From NCBI RefSeq assembly GCF_027744825.2, contig NC_071347.1, forward strand, positions 21,767,001-21,831,000: 64,000 nt of DNA, given 5' to 3'. Made by a program: the position numbers and the translations under genes. A model generated the notes under the pieces. That model was not told where the DNA came from, did not search any database, and was given only the letters and a program-made list of their open reading frames with translations. This DNA is from Synchiropus splendidus (lineage: Eukaryota > Chordata > Actinopteri > Syngnathiformes > Callionymidae). This document shows positions 25,961 through 39,024 of the stretch, in pieces (the first letter of the stretch is position 1; every line of letters begins with the position of its first letter).

Positions 25961-26934
25961 TCTTCTACTGATGTGTCACAGCTTGTTGCACAAGTCTCCA
26001 CCTTGAGAGCCGCGTCAAGTGTAAACCCAAAGTGAGTTGTTTTAGCTCCAGGATGAGGGAAGCCCCTCACCACGTTACACTGGTTTATGTTTGGGCTGTG
26101 GATGGTTCTGGATTCCCTCTGATGTCGGTCCCTAGATCGTCCAGTGCAATCAGACCTTGGGTCGTCTCCCGTGGCCAGAGATTTGCATCACCTCCCGGCG
26201 TCACTTTTAATGAACACACACGCGACTTCTGATCACCAGCCACCAGCTCACTCTTCCTGCGGGCTAAACTAACTTCAGAGAAGCGACCCGTTCACAGACG
26301 GCTCCAGCGGTCCGAGCCTGCGGGCTGCCACTTTCATCTGAGTCTTTCATCCACGGCTTCAGACGCTCACTGAAATCGACACACACAGCCAAAAAGTCTC
26401 CGCTCACCTAGCGGCGCTCCGACCACGGCCGCTTTGACTGCTCTGAATAATGGAGGAGAACTGAAATATTAAGATGGCCGCTCCGAGCGGTCGTCCCCTC
26501 TCTACTGTCTATTCACCTGAGCCACTCATTTGCTCCGACCCAACACCCACAGGAACTCAGATCCACAGGGAGGTTTTTAAAGCTCCAATTATCCCAAGAT
26601 TTATCTCTGGGACTTGTCATCGGCAGCAACTCACCATCCTGGAAGCCAGCATGAGAAACTGCCTGAGCTTTACCGAATCTAATCTAAGATACTCTCAACA
26701 AAGTGACTGAAAACCTGGTGCGTCTGTGGCGTCTCCCAAACAGAAGACATTGTTAACCTGGAGCTGCGAAGCCGGTCCCCAGGGAGGGCTGATGGGTTCC
26801 CAAATGAGCTCGAGGCACCAGTACACACCCCAACAGTGGCGTGGGTTTCTGGGTCAAGTCACTCAACCTGGGACGACAGGGCTTGTTAGGTGTTGTTGAC
26901 TCAGCAGTTCCAGGTCAGTGGAAGAAACTGCTGT
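25961..26934. other. Gene-free stretch between ACT tracts
   Basis: No supported exon. Around 26400-26510 the DNA is locally GC-rich and holds AAGATGGCCGCTCC (near 26471), close to a YY1-type motif; this could be a weak promoter or part of a repeat. Confidence 0.35.
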
Positions 26935-27570
26935 TGCTATTTAGTTATTTTCCTACTTTTACTGTTAGTTCCAAGTGATACTGATCTCTCGTCCTTCTCA
27001 CACTACTATAGTACTTATACTGTTTATCTTTCTTCTTCAACTACTTCAACTGATACAACTGGACCTTTTCCTCTACTACTATTGATTCTTCTGATACTTG
27101 TACTTCATCTATTTATTCTTCCCCTCTACTATTAGTCTTTTTTCTCCAACTGAAACTTTGATTGTATTATTACTACGGTTGATACTTCTGACACCTCCTC
27201 CTCTTCCCCCTTATTAGGATTACTGCCACGACTACCTTTAAACTGTTTCTTCCGTAACCTATCTCAGTTCAATACTATTGAAACTTCTAATTTTTCTCTG
27301 CCTAGTACTACCTCTACTGCATCTATGATTACCAGTACTACTCCTTCTAGTGATAGCATTCTATCGTCTGTTGAATGTATCTGCAGAACTGCAAATACTA
27401 CTACCAATACTACAATTAATAATATTAATAATAAAACAATCTTCTACTTCTGCTCTTCCCTCTACTATCACAACCAATACTGACACCCTTCTGTACTATG
27501 ATTACTATTAATGCTGCCACCACTGATACAACCATGACTACTACTACCTCTGCCACAGCAACTAAGCCGA
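26935..27570. repeat. Degenerate ACT trinucleotide tract 2
   Basis: A second decayed block with the same plus-strand ACT/TACT character as 25380-25960, about 1 kb away. The pair may be one array split by an insertion or two separate expansions. Confidence 0.65.
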
Positions 27571-30500
27571 TGGTACTGTGGCTTCTTCCACTCGTCCTCC
27601 TGCTGCAGAAGCTTGTTGCCGCGCCACTGACACACACAAGTGAGACGGCATTATCTCTTGTTTTCCTCTGAGAGGCTGTTGTCTCATTTGTTACAGCGAC
27701 TCGCCAGAAAGAGAAAAGAAAACTCAGTTGAAGAGCAAAACACAAAACTTGAGGGACAAACAAGAGGGTTGTAAGAGTCCTGTGTACATGTCTGATGTGT
27801 TCTACTCAACATGTTTTAAACGTTTATGTTCATCAAACTGGGATGATATTCAGTTCAGCTCCCAAGGTGACGGCAGCCCTTATCCTGGTTTGTTTGCCCA
27901 AATTAGTTCCTCATATCGAAGCAGACCTTCGTATTGACATGAATAAAATGCGAGCTCGTTGGAAAGGTCGCTCCAGCAGCTCACCTCTGACGCCAAGCAA
28001 TAAATAAATCTCTTTTTCTCCTGCGAGAAGGTACATGACAGGCGAGCGAGACGAAGTGACACCAGGCCTTCTGACTCTTCCCAGTTTCATCTCTCAACTG
28101 CTGTCCTTGACTCATGTCAGGATTTATTACTGAAGTGCGATCGTGACAGATTTGCTGAGCAGCAGGAGAGACGACCGGAGTTTGGAGCGCGGTGTGATTC
28201 TTTATCACGCTTTAATCACAGCAACTGCTCCCGACAAAATGCTCGTTTGATCTGCCAAGTCTGTCGTCTCCGTACGCAACAGCGTGGCTCCATCCTTGTC
28301 AGGGCACAAACATGTGACTTCCTCCAGCTCTGTTGCTGGAGCTGAGCTGTTTCCAGGTTGACAGCATCTCTCCTGGGTCTGAGCCGGGGCCTCCCCCCGT
28401 CCTGCAGGAGTCGTCCTGGCTTCTGTTGATACCAAGAAGCCCATGACTCCAGACACCCTGCAGACACCCTCCGCTCAACCCGCCGCATCAGCACCACTCT
28501 GGGAAGGTTTGTTTGTCCTTAATAAATCCTTCACGTCTCTTTACAAATGCTGGCGGATAATTGACACTAGCCAGTTTGAGAGATGAAGTGAAGCAAAATG
28601 AGCTATTGACCGCATGTCAGCCAGCAAAATAACATCATTCATCCACAGCAGCTCGCCAACAGACGAATCAATCAGGTGGACAAAGAGCGAGGATATTTAC
28701 AGAGAGTAGCGCCGCCCGGCTGCTCATCCATCAACAGTGTGAAAGGAAATGATGCCTGACTTCACGTTAGATTCCGGAAATATTGGGGATAGTGAGTAAG
28801 TGAACCGCGTGTGTGACTGAGGATGACGTCTTCTAGCTGGGGGCGACCAGAGAGAGTCCCAGGTGAGATATTGAGGAGCTGTGTGAGTGATGCTTTTCTC
28901 TTTTCATGCGTCTTTTTCTCTTCTTCTCATTCACATGTCCACATCTTCCAGGCATCCTACATCATGAACCTCTCAGCTTTTCCATCTCCAAAAGTCTTGG
29001 CCCAATCGTCTTCAGTGGAGACGTAATTGTTCATCAAGTGGATTGGACCTGAGATCTTCGACTACCTCTTCTCCTTTCAGCAAGTCCTCATCGACATCAT
29101 CCTCTAGTCACAGACAGACGTGAACCTGGCTTCTTCATCACCAAGATTCTTGGTCCACTCCGCCTAACCATCTGGCCCCCCTGCCATTGTCTCCAAACTC
29201 CTCCACCTCTGATTCTCTAGTCGCACAACCTCAGTCTGACCAGTATTACTGACCACTACTCTCCTGTAAAGCTGCAGCTCGGACATCACAGTCGTCCACG
29301 GCTGCACTTGCTTCTTCACCTTCTGTGCGTCACCCTGGATGATGGACCTACAACTCACCCACTCCATCACCTCCTCCTCTACCTTCTGACTCTACAAATC
29401 ATCAGTCAACATCGTCACCTCGGGGGAATCTTTACAGTTTCAAAGTCTGCAAAAACATTAAGAAATTAGAGCTTATTTTTGGTGATTTGTGGTTTCTATT
29501 GTCAGTGAAGATTGTTGCTAAACGTTAGCAGGCAAACAAAACAAAAGGCTGCTTAACTACTAGCCCAACTTCATTTTCCTACACCTCAATGTGGAACTAT
29601 AAAATTATATTTTATAAAAACAAGAAGACTGGACTGATTTTAAGCATGTGCCAATATTGACCACTAGGTGGCAGTCTTATAAAGTAATCAATCATTGCTC
29701 AGCTTCCTAGTTTCTCAACCAGTCGCGATGAGTCGATTTAAAGAATCCACTCTGACTTACTCACAATAGATAAGATGTATTTTTATACATATCTTCCTTC
29801 GTAAAATAAATAATGTCAGTTTTTACGACAGTTTATAATAAAGATTTCATGATTGTTAATATTTCAAATGTGTTATTGGTAAGTATTTTTGTGTAAAGTA
29901 CTGGACAAGTAAGTAAATAATTTTCTTAGATTTTCTTAAAAATAGTAGTTTCCAGCTTCTGTATGAGTTTGACAAATTGAACTGTAAACCTGTCATTTTT
30001 TTAAAACCAGAAAACACGCCTGCTGACGTCAGAAACGACAAATCACCTTGTCAATCGTTCCTCACAAGGTTCCCGTTTTTATAGTATTTCGAATAGTTTT
30101 GCAGTCACAAAGGAGGAGGAAGAAAGAATTGAGAAGAAAATGGGGGGGGGGGGTTTATGAAAATGTTTTGACAAATAACCATCTGTGATTCTGGGAAATG
30201 TTTGAAATTAAAACAAGCTCAAAACAAAACTTTGTCTCAGCTATTACGTCCATCACGGCGACTTGGTGAAAACGGAAATACGTTGTATTCTGAAACACCG
30301 GAAGCAGAAAGTGTTGGCTTCACGAACTTGATGCTGGTACCGCTGCTCAAACTCCACCAGTTTGACACTCGCTGAAATATTTCTGACATTTGCTCAATTA
30401 CTGACTCGCGTGAAGACTTTCGGAACCAATGGGCTGACGGAGGAGACTGGAATTATGCCGTTCAGAACCGACGTGCTCAAGTGGATCAGCGGCAGATTTG

Positions 30501-33500
30501 TTTGATCCCAGGGAGAAGATGAGAACCGCGAACATGTACGTTCACTCACCTTCCTTTCTTCTGGTTTTGTCATCAACGTCGAGATTTGACCTACGTTTCT
30601 GTCTCGTCCTTTTTAATTACGTGGTTATATTATGTTTTATTTACTTGAATTCAACCGTCCAGTCGTGCTATTCAATCAAACTTTATTTACACAAAACAAC
30701 GCACAGCCAACGCAGTATTTTCTATCCATTACACATTACTTTTATACTTAAAAATGTCTACACTCTTTTTATTGCTATTAATTCTTTCCCTAATAGTAAA
30801 ATAATAATGATATTTTACAACAACAACAATAGACGTTGAGAAAAGCATGTAGTGTTGTAAAATAAAGGAATTATTTCTGTAAATATGCAGTTGTTATGTG
30901 TCTTACCGATCTTACCAATGAAGTCACTATTGTCTTGTCCGTGTAAGGGTTGATTTAAATGGACTTGATTGTTGAGTTTATTTAGTGTTTTGTGTCGCTG
31001 ATGACATGCTTGTTCAGTAGGACTGTGGGAACGTTAACCACACACACACACACACACCAACACACTCACAGAGTTTGCCAACCAAACAGTGGCTCCATTG
31101 TCTGGGCGCAGGGGTCTTGGTGATGGAGGGCATCATTCACTGGTTAAACAAGTTGCATGAAACGGATATGGCAGCAGACAGTGAGATCACTCATCTGCTT
31201 CTAATTTCATTGGCAGAACAAAGTCTGTGTCACTCGCTCTCACACTTAATGTGCGCCCTGGTTTGTGCTGAATATGAAGGTAAGACAGAAGTCTTCCTCC
31301 GAGACTTCATTTCCTCCGGAAGGGCCCTCCCAGCTCGTCCTGCTGAGGTCCCTGAGGATCCTCACGAAATGCTTTGTTTATTGAAAAGGCTTTATCTGCC
31401 AGAGCATGCAGAGAATAATTATCATCAGAGCATTTGTTGTGACCAGTACTGGCTTGATGGTTATTGCCAACCCTTCGAGACGTCTAGATTGTATCAACTG
31501 CGGTCAAGTTCAGTCACGATTGACTCATTGAACGGTTAGCTTAGTTAGGGGCGGGGACTTGAGAGTGAAACCACACTTATACAATTGTGAGGTAATAATT
31601 CAGGGTTCACGTTAATTTTCCAGCAGTCTGTTCTGTTAAAGCAGGTGAAGAAATGTTGCCATCTTTCTCACACCTAGAGAGTGTTGTCTAATATTCACCC
31701 CTTTTGACCGTATTGAACTTGAGCTTAGCTTCTGTTGGTGCTTCAACCATGTTTGTGAAGATAGTGATATTATTTTCGTCAATAGGGTATTTGTTTTCTT
31801 TCCATTTAAGTAAACAATATTGTGTTATCTGTCCCTCCAGGGTTTTGCGAACTTTTTTTTGTTGTTGCAGCCAAAAATGCCTCATTTTGTAACAGAATTT
31901 CCAAAAAAAATGCAGTGAATGTTGTGATCATTTCTGGTTCTGAAATAACAGACCCTTGCAAATGAGCTAGTGTCAGTTTTTAGCCTAAAAAAGCCCCGGC
32001 CTACAATGATTTTAACTAAATATTGCTAAAGATATTTCAAGTGCAAAGAACACATACGCCAAACAAATAAATAAATGCACGTGCTAAATAAAAAATGATG
32101 ATAAAATAAGTCCATCTTTTTTATGATGATGTTCAGAGAGTAGGGTAGTTTCCAGGCTGACAGCGTGGAGTGAGCGCTTGTTGTTTTGTTCCAGTGTGCC
32201 GCCCACGGGCGGAGCCTGATACAGGTTTGGATGGGCGGAGCCTGAGAGGTAAAGGTGTGTGAGTTGTTTAGCGAATCATTAATGCAGCCAGTGTTTGTAG
32301 AGGGTCAGAAATTGCCTCGAGAGAGAGATGGATCTGGCTGTCAGCCATGTTTGTTTTTGTCCGCCCCTTCACTTTTTAGTTCCATCTATTCTACATTTCC
32401 ATCATGGGAATTTGTATATTTATAAATGGATTCAGAATCCTTAACGTCCTTGGCGGGAATATTTGTGGGCAGATGTGTGGCACATGACTTCATCTCAACA
32501 AGGAGGAAGGGAATATTCTGCACATTCTGCATAGACGGGTGGGCGAAATGAAACTAAGTGATTGGTGGATTTGGTGGGAAAGTTGTGGTGATTGCAGATC
32601 ACTCTGGCGTGGGAACCTTGTTGACATCCTCACTTCTGTTGCAAGCGAGGCCTGGAATTCTCCTGTTCTCACTAGAACAACAGAAGGAAACTCCAGCTTA
32701 GCCGTGGCCGACCCCTCGAAGTGGGAGCGAAAATAATCCTTCCTCTTGTGTCGCAGTGCTTTTCTATCGCCACAGTTCAGATCTGGACATTCCTGGACCC
32801 ACTGGTACTGGATAAACCACATAGCTCAGCTGATGCCTGGAGGTCTCGTGCTCGGAATGTAGGGAATGATTCTGGTGGATGTGTTTTGTTGAGAGAAAGT
32901 CCCCTTTCTCTGGGTACTGTTTTGTCTTGCTGATAGAGACTCCCACCCTTCCCTCTCTCAGATCTTGGAAATCAGACGGTAAATATTGATCGACCTTCAT
33001 CTATCTTGAGGCATCCGTCACGTTCTAGCGCTCGGTTGAAGAAGGCAGAGCCGCATGTGGACATCAATCGTTAAATTGATTGTTATCCCCTGAGCTGTAC
33101 GTGCTTGCCTTCATATCTCTCCCTAGCATTCTTAGAATTGCTAACACCCTGGGCACTCGTCCAACTTCATAACAAACGATCCAAAATCTGACACCAAATC
33201 AAACAAATGGACCCTGGAACACAACTCACCATCACTGCGAGGCTGTTATTGTTGAAGCGAAGACCACAAACTGTAGCAATAAAATAATCTCCCATGGAAT
33301 ATACACCGTTCCTCTTATCTTGAATATGGAGCGTTCCTCTTATCCTGCTTATTAGCTTCACCCACTTGAAGTTATTCTTGTAGCTTGGAGGAACCCTGAA
33401 GTTCCTGGAGAAAATAAACATTGCAGTGTACCTAGCTTGGCCCCCTCTTTACAAGGCCTTCAGGGTTCTCCCCAGGATTCTGTCTCAATCCTGCCTGACA

Positions 33501-33692
33501 CTTTTGTGCAGTCAAGATTTAAGAAGCTTGCTTGCTGTGTTACATCATCTAAACCGGGGGCTTTCCCCGAACAAATGGTAGTAATAAAGTAATAGAACTG
33601 ATTCATGACTCTTGATTTCATTTGTGGTCAATAACCATATTTAATCTACTTACATGTAAACAAACCTTGTCCCACCAGCAGCAGAACTAGGT
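27571..33692. other. Gene-free intergenic stretch
   Basis: No supported exon. An open frame of 154 codons at 31075-31539 (plus) has no domain I recognise. A G-run lies at about 30143-30153 and a CA run at 31041-31058. A full CTCF consensus lies at 29658-29676. Confidence 0.4.
29658..29676 (+). promoter_or_regulatory. Predicted CTCF binding site, 19/19 consensus
   Basis: The sequence TGACCACTAGGTGGCAGTC matches the degenerate vertebrate CTCF consensus YDRCCASYAGRKGGCRSYV at every position. It lies in the galnt18-ripor1 intergenic region, oriented plus. Whether it is bound cannot be told from sequence; the flanks are not obviously part of another repeat in this window. Confidence 0.6.
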
Positions 33693-34029
33693 GCAAGCCA
33701 TAGTCATCAAATTTACTAAAGAAAGAAATAGAAAAATACACTTGATGCAAACTGTTGAGAAAATTGGAAAAAATGTTCTAATTTATTTTCAAAACTGCTT
33801 CAACGGGTGCTTTAATGAACAGTTTTCACTGTTGGGGGCAGCTTCACTTTCTTTATCATTTTGTCTTTTGAAGAACTTCTTGGTAACTATCACAGATTTG
33901 CAGCTGTCAAGTCAATTCTGTGACACACTACTGCCACCATATGTGGCTAATGTTTTAAAACTGAGTGTCTCGCAGCCCAGAGATGTAAAACAAGAAAACC
34001 TTTAGTGGCCCTATGGTTAAGAATCACTG
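33693..34029 (-). mobile_element. hAT-type repeat remnant family Y, copy 1
   Basis: Read on the minus strand it begins CAGTGATTCTTAACCATAGG and matches 51207-51719 on the plus strand through ordered blocks such as GCCACATATGGTGGCAGTAG, GATAAAGAAAGTGA, CAACAGT and CTTTAGTAAATTTGATGA. It lacks about 130 internal bases present in the other copy. The CAGTGATTCTTAACC end is typical of hAT elements, but no matching right end is seen, so it is 3'-truncated. Confidence 0.7.
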
Positions 34030-34578
34030 ATCTAAAGCACTGGAACGTGGAAAGACAAGAAGACGCCATCAAAAAAGATGGGGGGTAGAGAGTGTTGTAT
34101 GTCTTATGTGGACCTCCTTGATGCTTGACAATGAGGGAGGGCTCTCAGTGTGAGCTATATCGACCAATAGAACACTCCCCCTATAGGACTAATATTGTGT
34201 TAAAGAGTGGGGAGAACCTTGAAGATGACAGCATGGAGGTAGCCTTCCTGGCTGAAGCAGAAGAGAGAGTAGCGTTGCCCCCATTCAGGGAGATCCTGGA
34301 CCCTCAATGGGGATGTCTGTCAAATTATTCACAAGCATGGCTATAGCCTTTGTCCGGAAGTTCAGGTGGTTACTCAGGTCAGTATATCCTGCTCAGCTCC
34401 TCCTTTCTCACTCGTCTTCTTTCATTTTAACATGTAATCCTGTTACTTATTGTGTCATCGCTCTTGTCCTGCGCCCGGCCGGTGGTCTCCTTACGTCCAC
34501 TCCCTGCAGGTGGTGCAGATGAGAGGGATTAGTAGATTAGCTGTGAGCCTTTCCGTCTGACACCGAGTCAACGCAGAA

Positions 34579-35070
34579 GAGGAAGAGAGTGAAGGGTTGA
34601 CACGGACAAGTGATGGTCAGACATGGATTGACTTGGAATACTGGTTGGCTGAGGCCTACTTCCTGTACTGACTGAGTTACCTGTTCCTAGTTGCAACTGG
34701 TCTCAGCACAAACACTAAGGCTTTGCTAGGGTCTGGAGAGTTCATCGAGTCTACTGTTACGACGAAATATAGTCAGACTCCTGCAGTTTTTTGTTGTTGG
34801 GTTAGCATGCTAAAGCTAATAATTAGCAGGAGAGGAAGAGAGTGAAGGGACTTGGAATACTGAGGTGCGATTTTGTTTAGTTAATCATTTTGCTTGGTAA
34901 GCTGAGGCCTACTTCCTGCACTGACTCAGTTTGGGTGGCAGGTCACCACACAAGTACTAAGGCTTTGCAAGGGTCTGGAGAGTTCCTCTAGCGTACTGCT
35001 GCTATAAAATATCATCTGACACCTGCAGCAGTCTCATGCTGGATTAGCATGCTAATGCTAATAATTAGCA
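34579..35070. repeat. Tandem duplication, 253-base period
   Basis: Unit 1 (34579-34831) and unit 2 (34832-35070) both begin GAGGAAGAGAGTGAAGGG. They share ACTTGGAATACT, GAGGCCTACTTCCTG-ACTGA, ACTAAGGCTTTGC, AGGGTCTGGAGAGTTC and TTAGCATGCTAA-GCTAATAATTAGCA in the same order. Divergence is moderate, so the duplication is not recent. No coding content. Confidence 0.8.
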
Positions 35071-38000
35071 TATATTGACGTTTGGAAAGGGCGTTGCATG
35101 TTGACCTGGCTTTTAGCTAGAGGGCGTAAACATGAGAAATTGGACGGCATCTTTGTTTTGGGGTGAATTCTCACAGTTATCCACACACGCATTTGATTGG
35201 TCGACGCAGCATTGAGGAAGATCGCTGTTATGAAGGGATGTGTGACGCTGACGGGAAGAAAACGCTGTTGTCACCCGACTTGTTTTAAACAGTATTTTGG
35301 TGCAACTGTGAACAATTCCAAGTCTGAATACAACAGTGACTCAGACTTGTCATTCACTTCAACCCTCTGCTGACTCACTTGATCAAAGTAGCTGTGGAAG
35401 CCTTGTTACCTGGGCTGGTTGTGAGGACCACCGAATGTTCTCAACAGCTTGTGGTCTCAGATTAAAGCATCAGTTCACAGCTCCTGCTCTACTTGTGTCT
35501 TCACCTGCGGCTGCAGCTTAACCCTCGAGGTCGCACGAGGCGTTAGACTGATGACACAGTTTCCCCGACACCGCCAGCGCCCATGATCCAATCACCTGGA
35601 CGTCATCACGTTCTGACGGGACGCACTGAACCTGTGTACTTCTGAGACGAATAGAATTGGAAGAGTCGCTTTACTTTGAAAGACTCAGCCATTGTTGTGG
35701 ATGTTTTTGAGTGTAGTGTCGTTTGATAGATCGCAGTAGCTCCAGCGCCGCGTTCATAGAGGGCGACTCTGAAACATGGTAGACTGGATACACACTTGTA
35801 ATTAGCCTCGTCCACTCGAGTGACAGATAAGCAGCTTAATGACCAGCTGGAGATCAACCAGAAAGTCCCCACCTTACAGTGGCACACGCACACACACACA
35901 CACACTCATTCAGGCACAGAGTTATGTGCTGCTTAGTGAAGTCGGGAAGCAGATAAGCTGTTTACTAAACTCACTAGAATGATACGATTGTAATGAGTTT
36001 TGCTTTTGGGCCGACTGACCGCTGTGACCATGCGGGCACAATCAAAAAGATGACACGCTTAATTGAATTTATCCGAGTGGTGCGAGGCACTGCTCACCGG
36101 GGACGTGTCTGCAGAAGGGCTGGCGTGAGTCAAATTCGGTGCCTGCGGATTGTTTATTTCCTTTTTACGCTTCACTGGTGACTCGCTGCTCTTGCGTGAC
36201 ACGCACCTGGCGTTTCGCTCCAGCACGACTTGGGTTCGACTTGTGTAATATCACAGTAAAAACAACTCCAGATACAACACACAAATCAAAAGAGTTTGTG
36301 GTTATGATTAGAGTTATGAAAAAAAAATCGAATAGCAATTATATCGCGATTTTCGGCCGGCTTATATATTGATTTAAAAAATTCTAATATCAATACTTTC
36401 GAAAACATTCATGGATCAGACACCTCCATTCCGGTAGATGGCGCTGTATTGCCGCTTTGCTGTGCAGCGCATTTCCTGTAGAAACCCTTTGCATTTTATG
36501 ATTGTCGTGTGTATATTTGTTACACTTTTTATTTTTATTTTTTGAGAAAATGGTCTAAAACACTATTGGTAAATAATAAAGCAGCAAATCATTTTGACTC
36601 AATTTGTTCTCTGAATGATCAATATCATGTGTCTCAAGCTTGCTTGTGTTTTAACCCCGGGGAAGACTTTGCATATCACACCCATCAGCAGCACATGTCC
36701 ATGTCTGTTGCGACTCGTGTGCTGCTTTTCTAAATTTAAAATTAAATTAAGATTGAAACTCAGGATAAAGGATCGCACTTGTTCACACTTGTGGTGATCA
36801 CATGAATCAGTCATGATATGAGCACTATGACATCATCAAGATGGGCAGATTATAAAAATATAACCATTTAAAAAACAATTCCAGTTTATATTCTACATTT
36901 GGAGTAATACTACAATGTGGGACTTGCAACCGAAGACTAAATGATTTTGAGTAGTTCCCCCAGGTCCGATTTGTTTATGTGAAAAATATTTGCATTTGAG
37001 TATATATTAAATACAGGTGAGTATCAGCCTGTTTGAGACTAGGAACTGGCAGTCGATGCACCTCTAGTTCCCGCCACCTAAGAGCTTATGTTTCCCACAG
37101 CATTGGTTTGCCTGTGTTTCTCGTGGAGATGTGCTATCAGTAAAGAGATTGTCCAAAACATTAGCAGGCTATGAGGGAGGGAAAGAGGTGAGAACCTCAG
37201 TGAGCTCAGGAATGGTACTACTGAAATGGTGGCCCTTCTGTGGGCGCAGTAAGTCCATGTTTTGTCTTGGATTTTGCTTTCTCCTCTCAGATAAGTTGCT
37301 TTGTCTAATGCAAGAATGGAGCCAGTGTTGTTTCTGTAATTCACCTGAAGAGACACAGGAGACTGAAAAACTCTCGTTCCTGCTACGCCCAGCGCCGTGG
37401 ACACTGGCATTCTTGTCTTATCGCTAAAATGAAATGTAATTTGTCTAAATAATAAGAGCCAGTCTTTACTGTCCCATAAAGAAAGATAAGAAACATAACA
37501 CTTTATGGATCCTCTTATCAATGACTTCAGTCGTCAAGGAGCCAAACAGCAGTAGACAGTTATTGGTACAAAGATTCCTACTGTTGGCAAATATGAATTA
37601 CTGTAGTTGTTTAGGTCAAAACTAAAGACTGGATTTGGGGGGAGAAAAACTCTGCTCAAACTAAAAAGAGACTTTTCAAATTGAATAAATTCATTGACAT
37701 GGAAGAATATTCTGTGTATAGACGTGGAAGTGGCATAAAAACATAAAAATATTAGAAAAGTAAAACGTGAAAGTACTTAACATACATGTGTTCATATAGA
37801 ATAGAAAGTAAGTAAGTATTAAATGAGTATGTTGTGGTAAAGTGATGATAATTCTAAATGTGTAATTAAATGCAGTTTTGACATGATATGAAATACATTT
37901 TATTGCAAAATGTGAAAGTAGGAAAATACTATGTATTGGTGAAAATAAATGTATTTTAAAATGAAAAAATAAAAATAAAACCAAATAAAAAATATAAAAG

Positions 38001-39005
38001 GAAATAATTCTTAAAATGTGGAACGGAATAATTGTTTCTTATTCTTTATTTTTTCTGAAACTTGAGTCAAACATATTGAATGTAATAACAATGTAGTAAA
38101 AACATGCATGACAAAACAAAAAAAAATAAATTGCATATATTTTTAAAGCAGTATGTTTGAAAAAAATCTTATACAGGTAAATATGATCGTGAACAACATT
38201 TTTTTCTGGTAACGTGAAAAATATAAATGTTTATGTAATTAGGAACTTATTGGATCTAATCATCCAGATATACATGTTTATATGTGATATTTAAATCAAG
38301 GAATACATTTTCTGATGTAACAATGAAAAGGATTGGATAAAGGTAGAAGAAAATAAATATGAACTGATGAATATGTATTTTTGTCTTATCAACAAATATG
38401 ATAAGACACAGAGAAAACAGAGATAATAATAACAATAATTTTACAAGGATGAAGATGCAGCCTAAGCTGTACTCCTGTATTTTCTGCTCCTCATGTGTTT
38501 CAAAATAAGGGAACTCATACATGATTCACCAATAAAATACCAGGCCAAATATTCCAGGAGTGCAGCATAGTCTGTAGTCAGTGACCTTGGTTGTCCACCA
38601 GGAGTCTCTCCAACTCTGAGTAACACAACTCTGGATCAAGCAGCATTGCTGAGAGAGCTGGTGGGGTCACACAGGAACTCCTGCGAGGGTCTACCCTGGT
38701 TCTGCTTCCTGAGGTCTGCCGAAGTCTCCGGTGGTATTGAAGTGTGTCTCTCTTGTGTGTGTGTGTGTGTGTGTGTGTGCACTTTAAACCGCACTTCAAA
38801 ACTAGGAGGAGGTGGATGAGTAAACAGTGATGTCACTAGGGAGGAGGAGGAGGAGTGGGACCACCACCTCCCTTCCTCTCGCTGAAGGAGTCGGCCAGAC
38901 GAGCCAGAAGTCATGGAGAGTGGACAGGTGTGGAGAGACAGTTTCTAGACCGGAGACAGGCTTCACGTCCTTGAGTTCTTGAGTGGTGACCTGAAGACCA
39001 ACAGC
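35071..39005. other. Gene-free intergenic stretch with AT-rich block
   Basis: No supported exon. A CA tract lies at 35885-35905 and a (TG)n tract at about 38754-38779. The stretch 37680-38520 is strongly AT-rich. At 36431-36444 CCGGTAGATGGCGC is a 13/14 match to the CTCF core. Confidence 0.4.
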
Positions 39006-39024
39006 ATGTACAGTGGATATGGAG
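39006..39024 (+). CDS. ripor1: Candidate upstream coding exon of ripor1
   Basis: ATG at 39006 opens a seven-codon frame (MYSGYG plus one base) that ends at a good donor, GGAG|GTAGGG. Its phase (one base over) fits the acceptor at 44633-44634, after which eight stop-free codons (GPSRTLST) lead into the main ATG at 44661. The combined N-terminus would extend the protein by 15 residues. Support is only phase, splice sites and an open lead-in, so this is a hypothesis. A short upstream ORF begins at 38914. Confidence 0.3.

Noticed and set aside
31075..31539. 154-codon open frame on the plus strand
   Set aside because: No domain, signal or family resemblance I recognise, no convincing promoter or splice context, and composition similar to the flanks. 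Kept only as a note; a protein search would decide.
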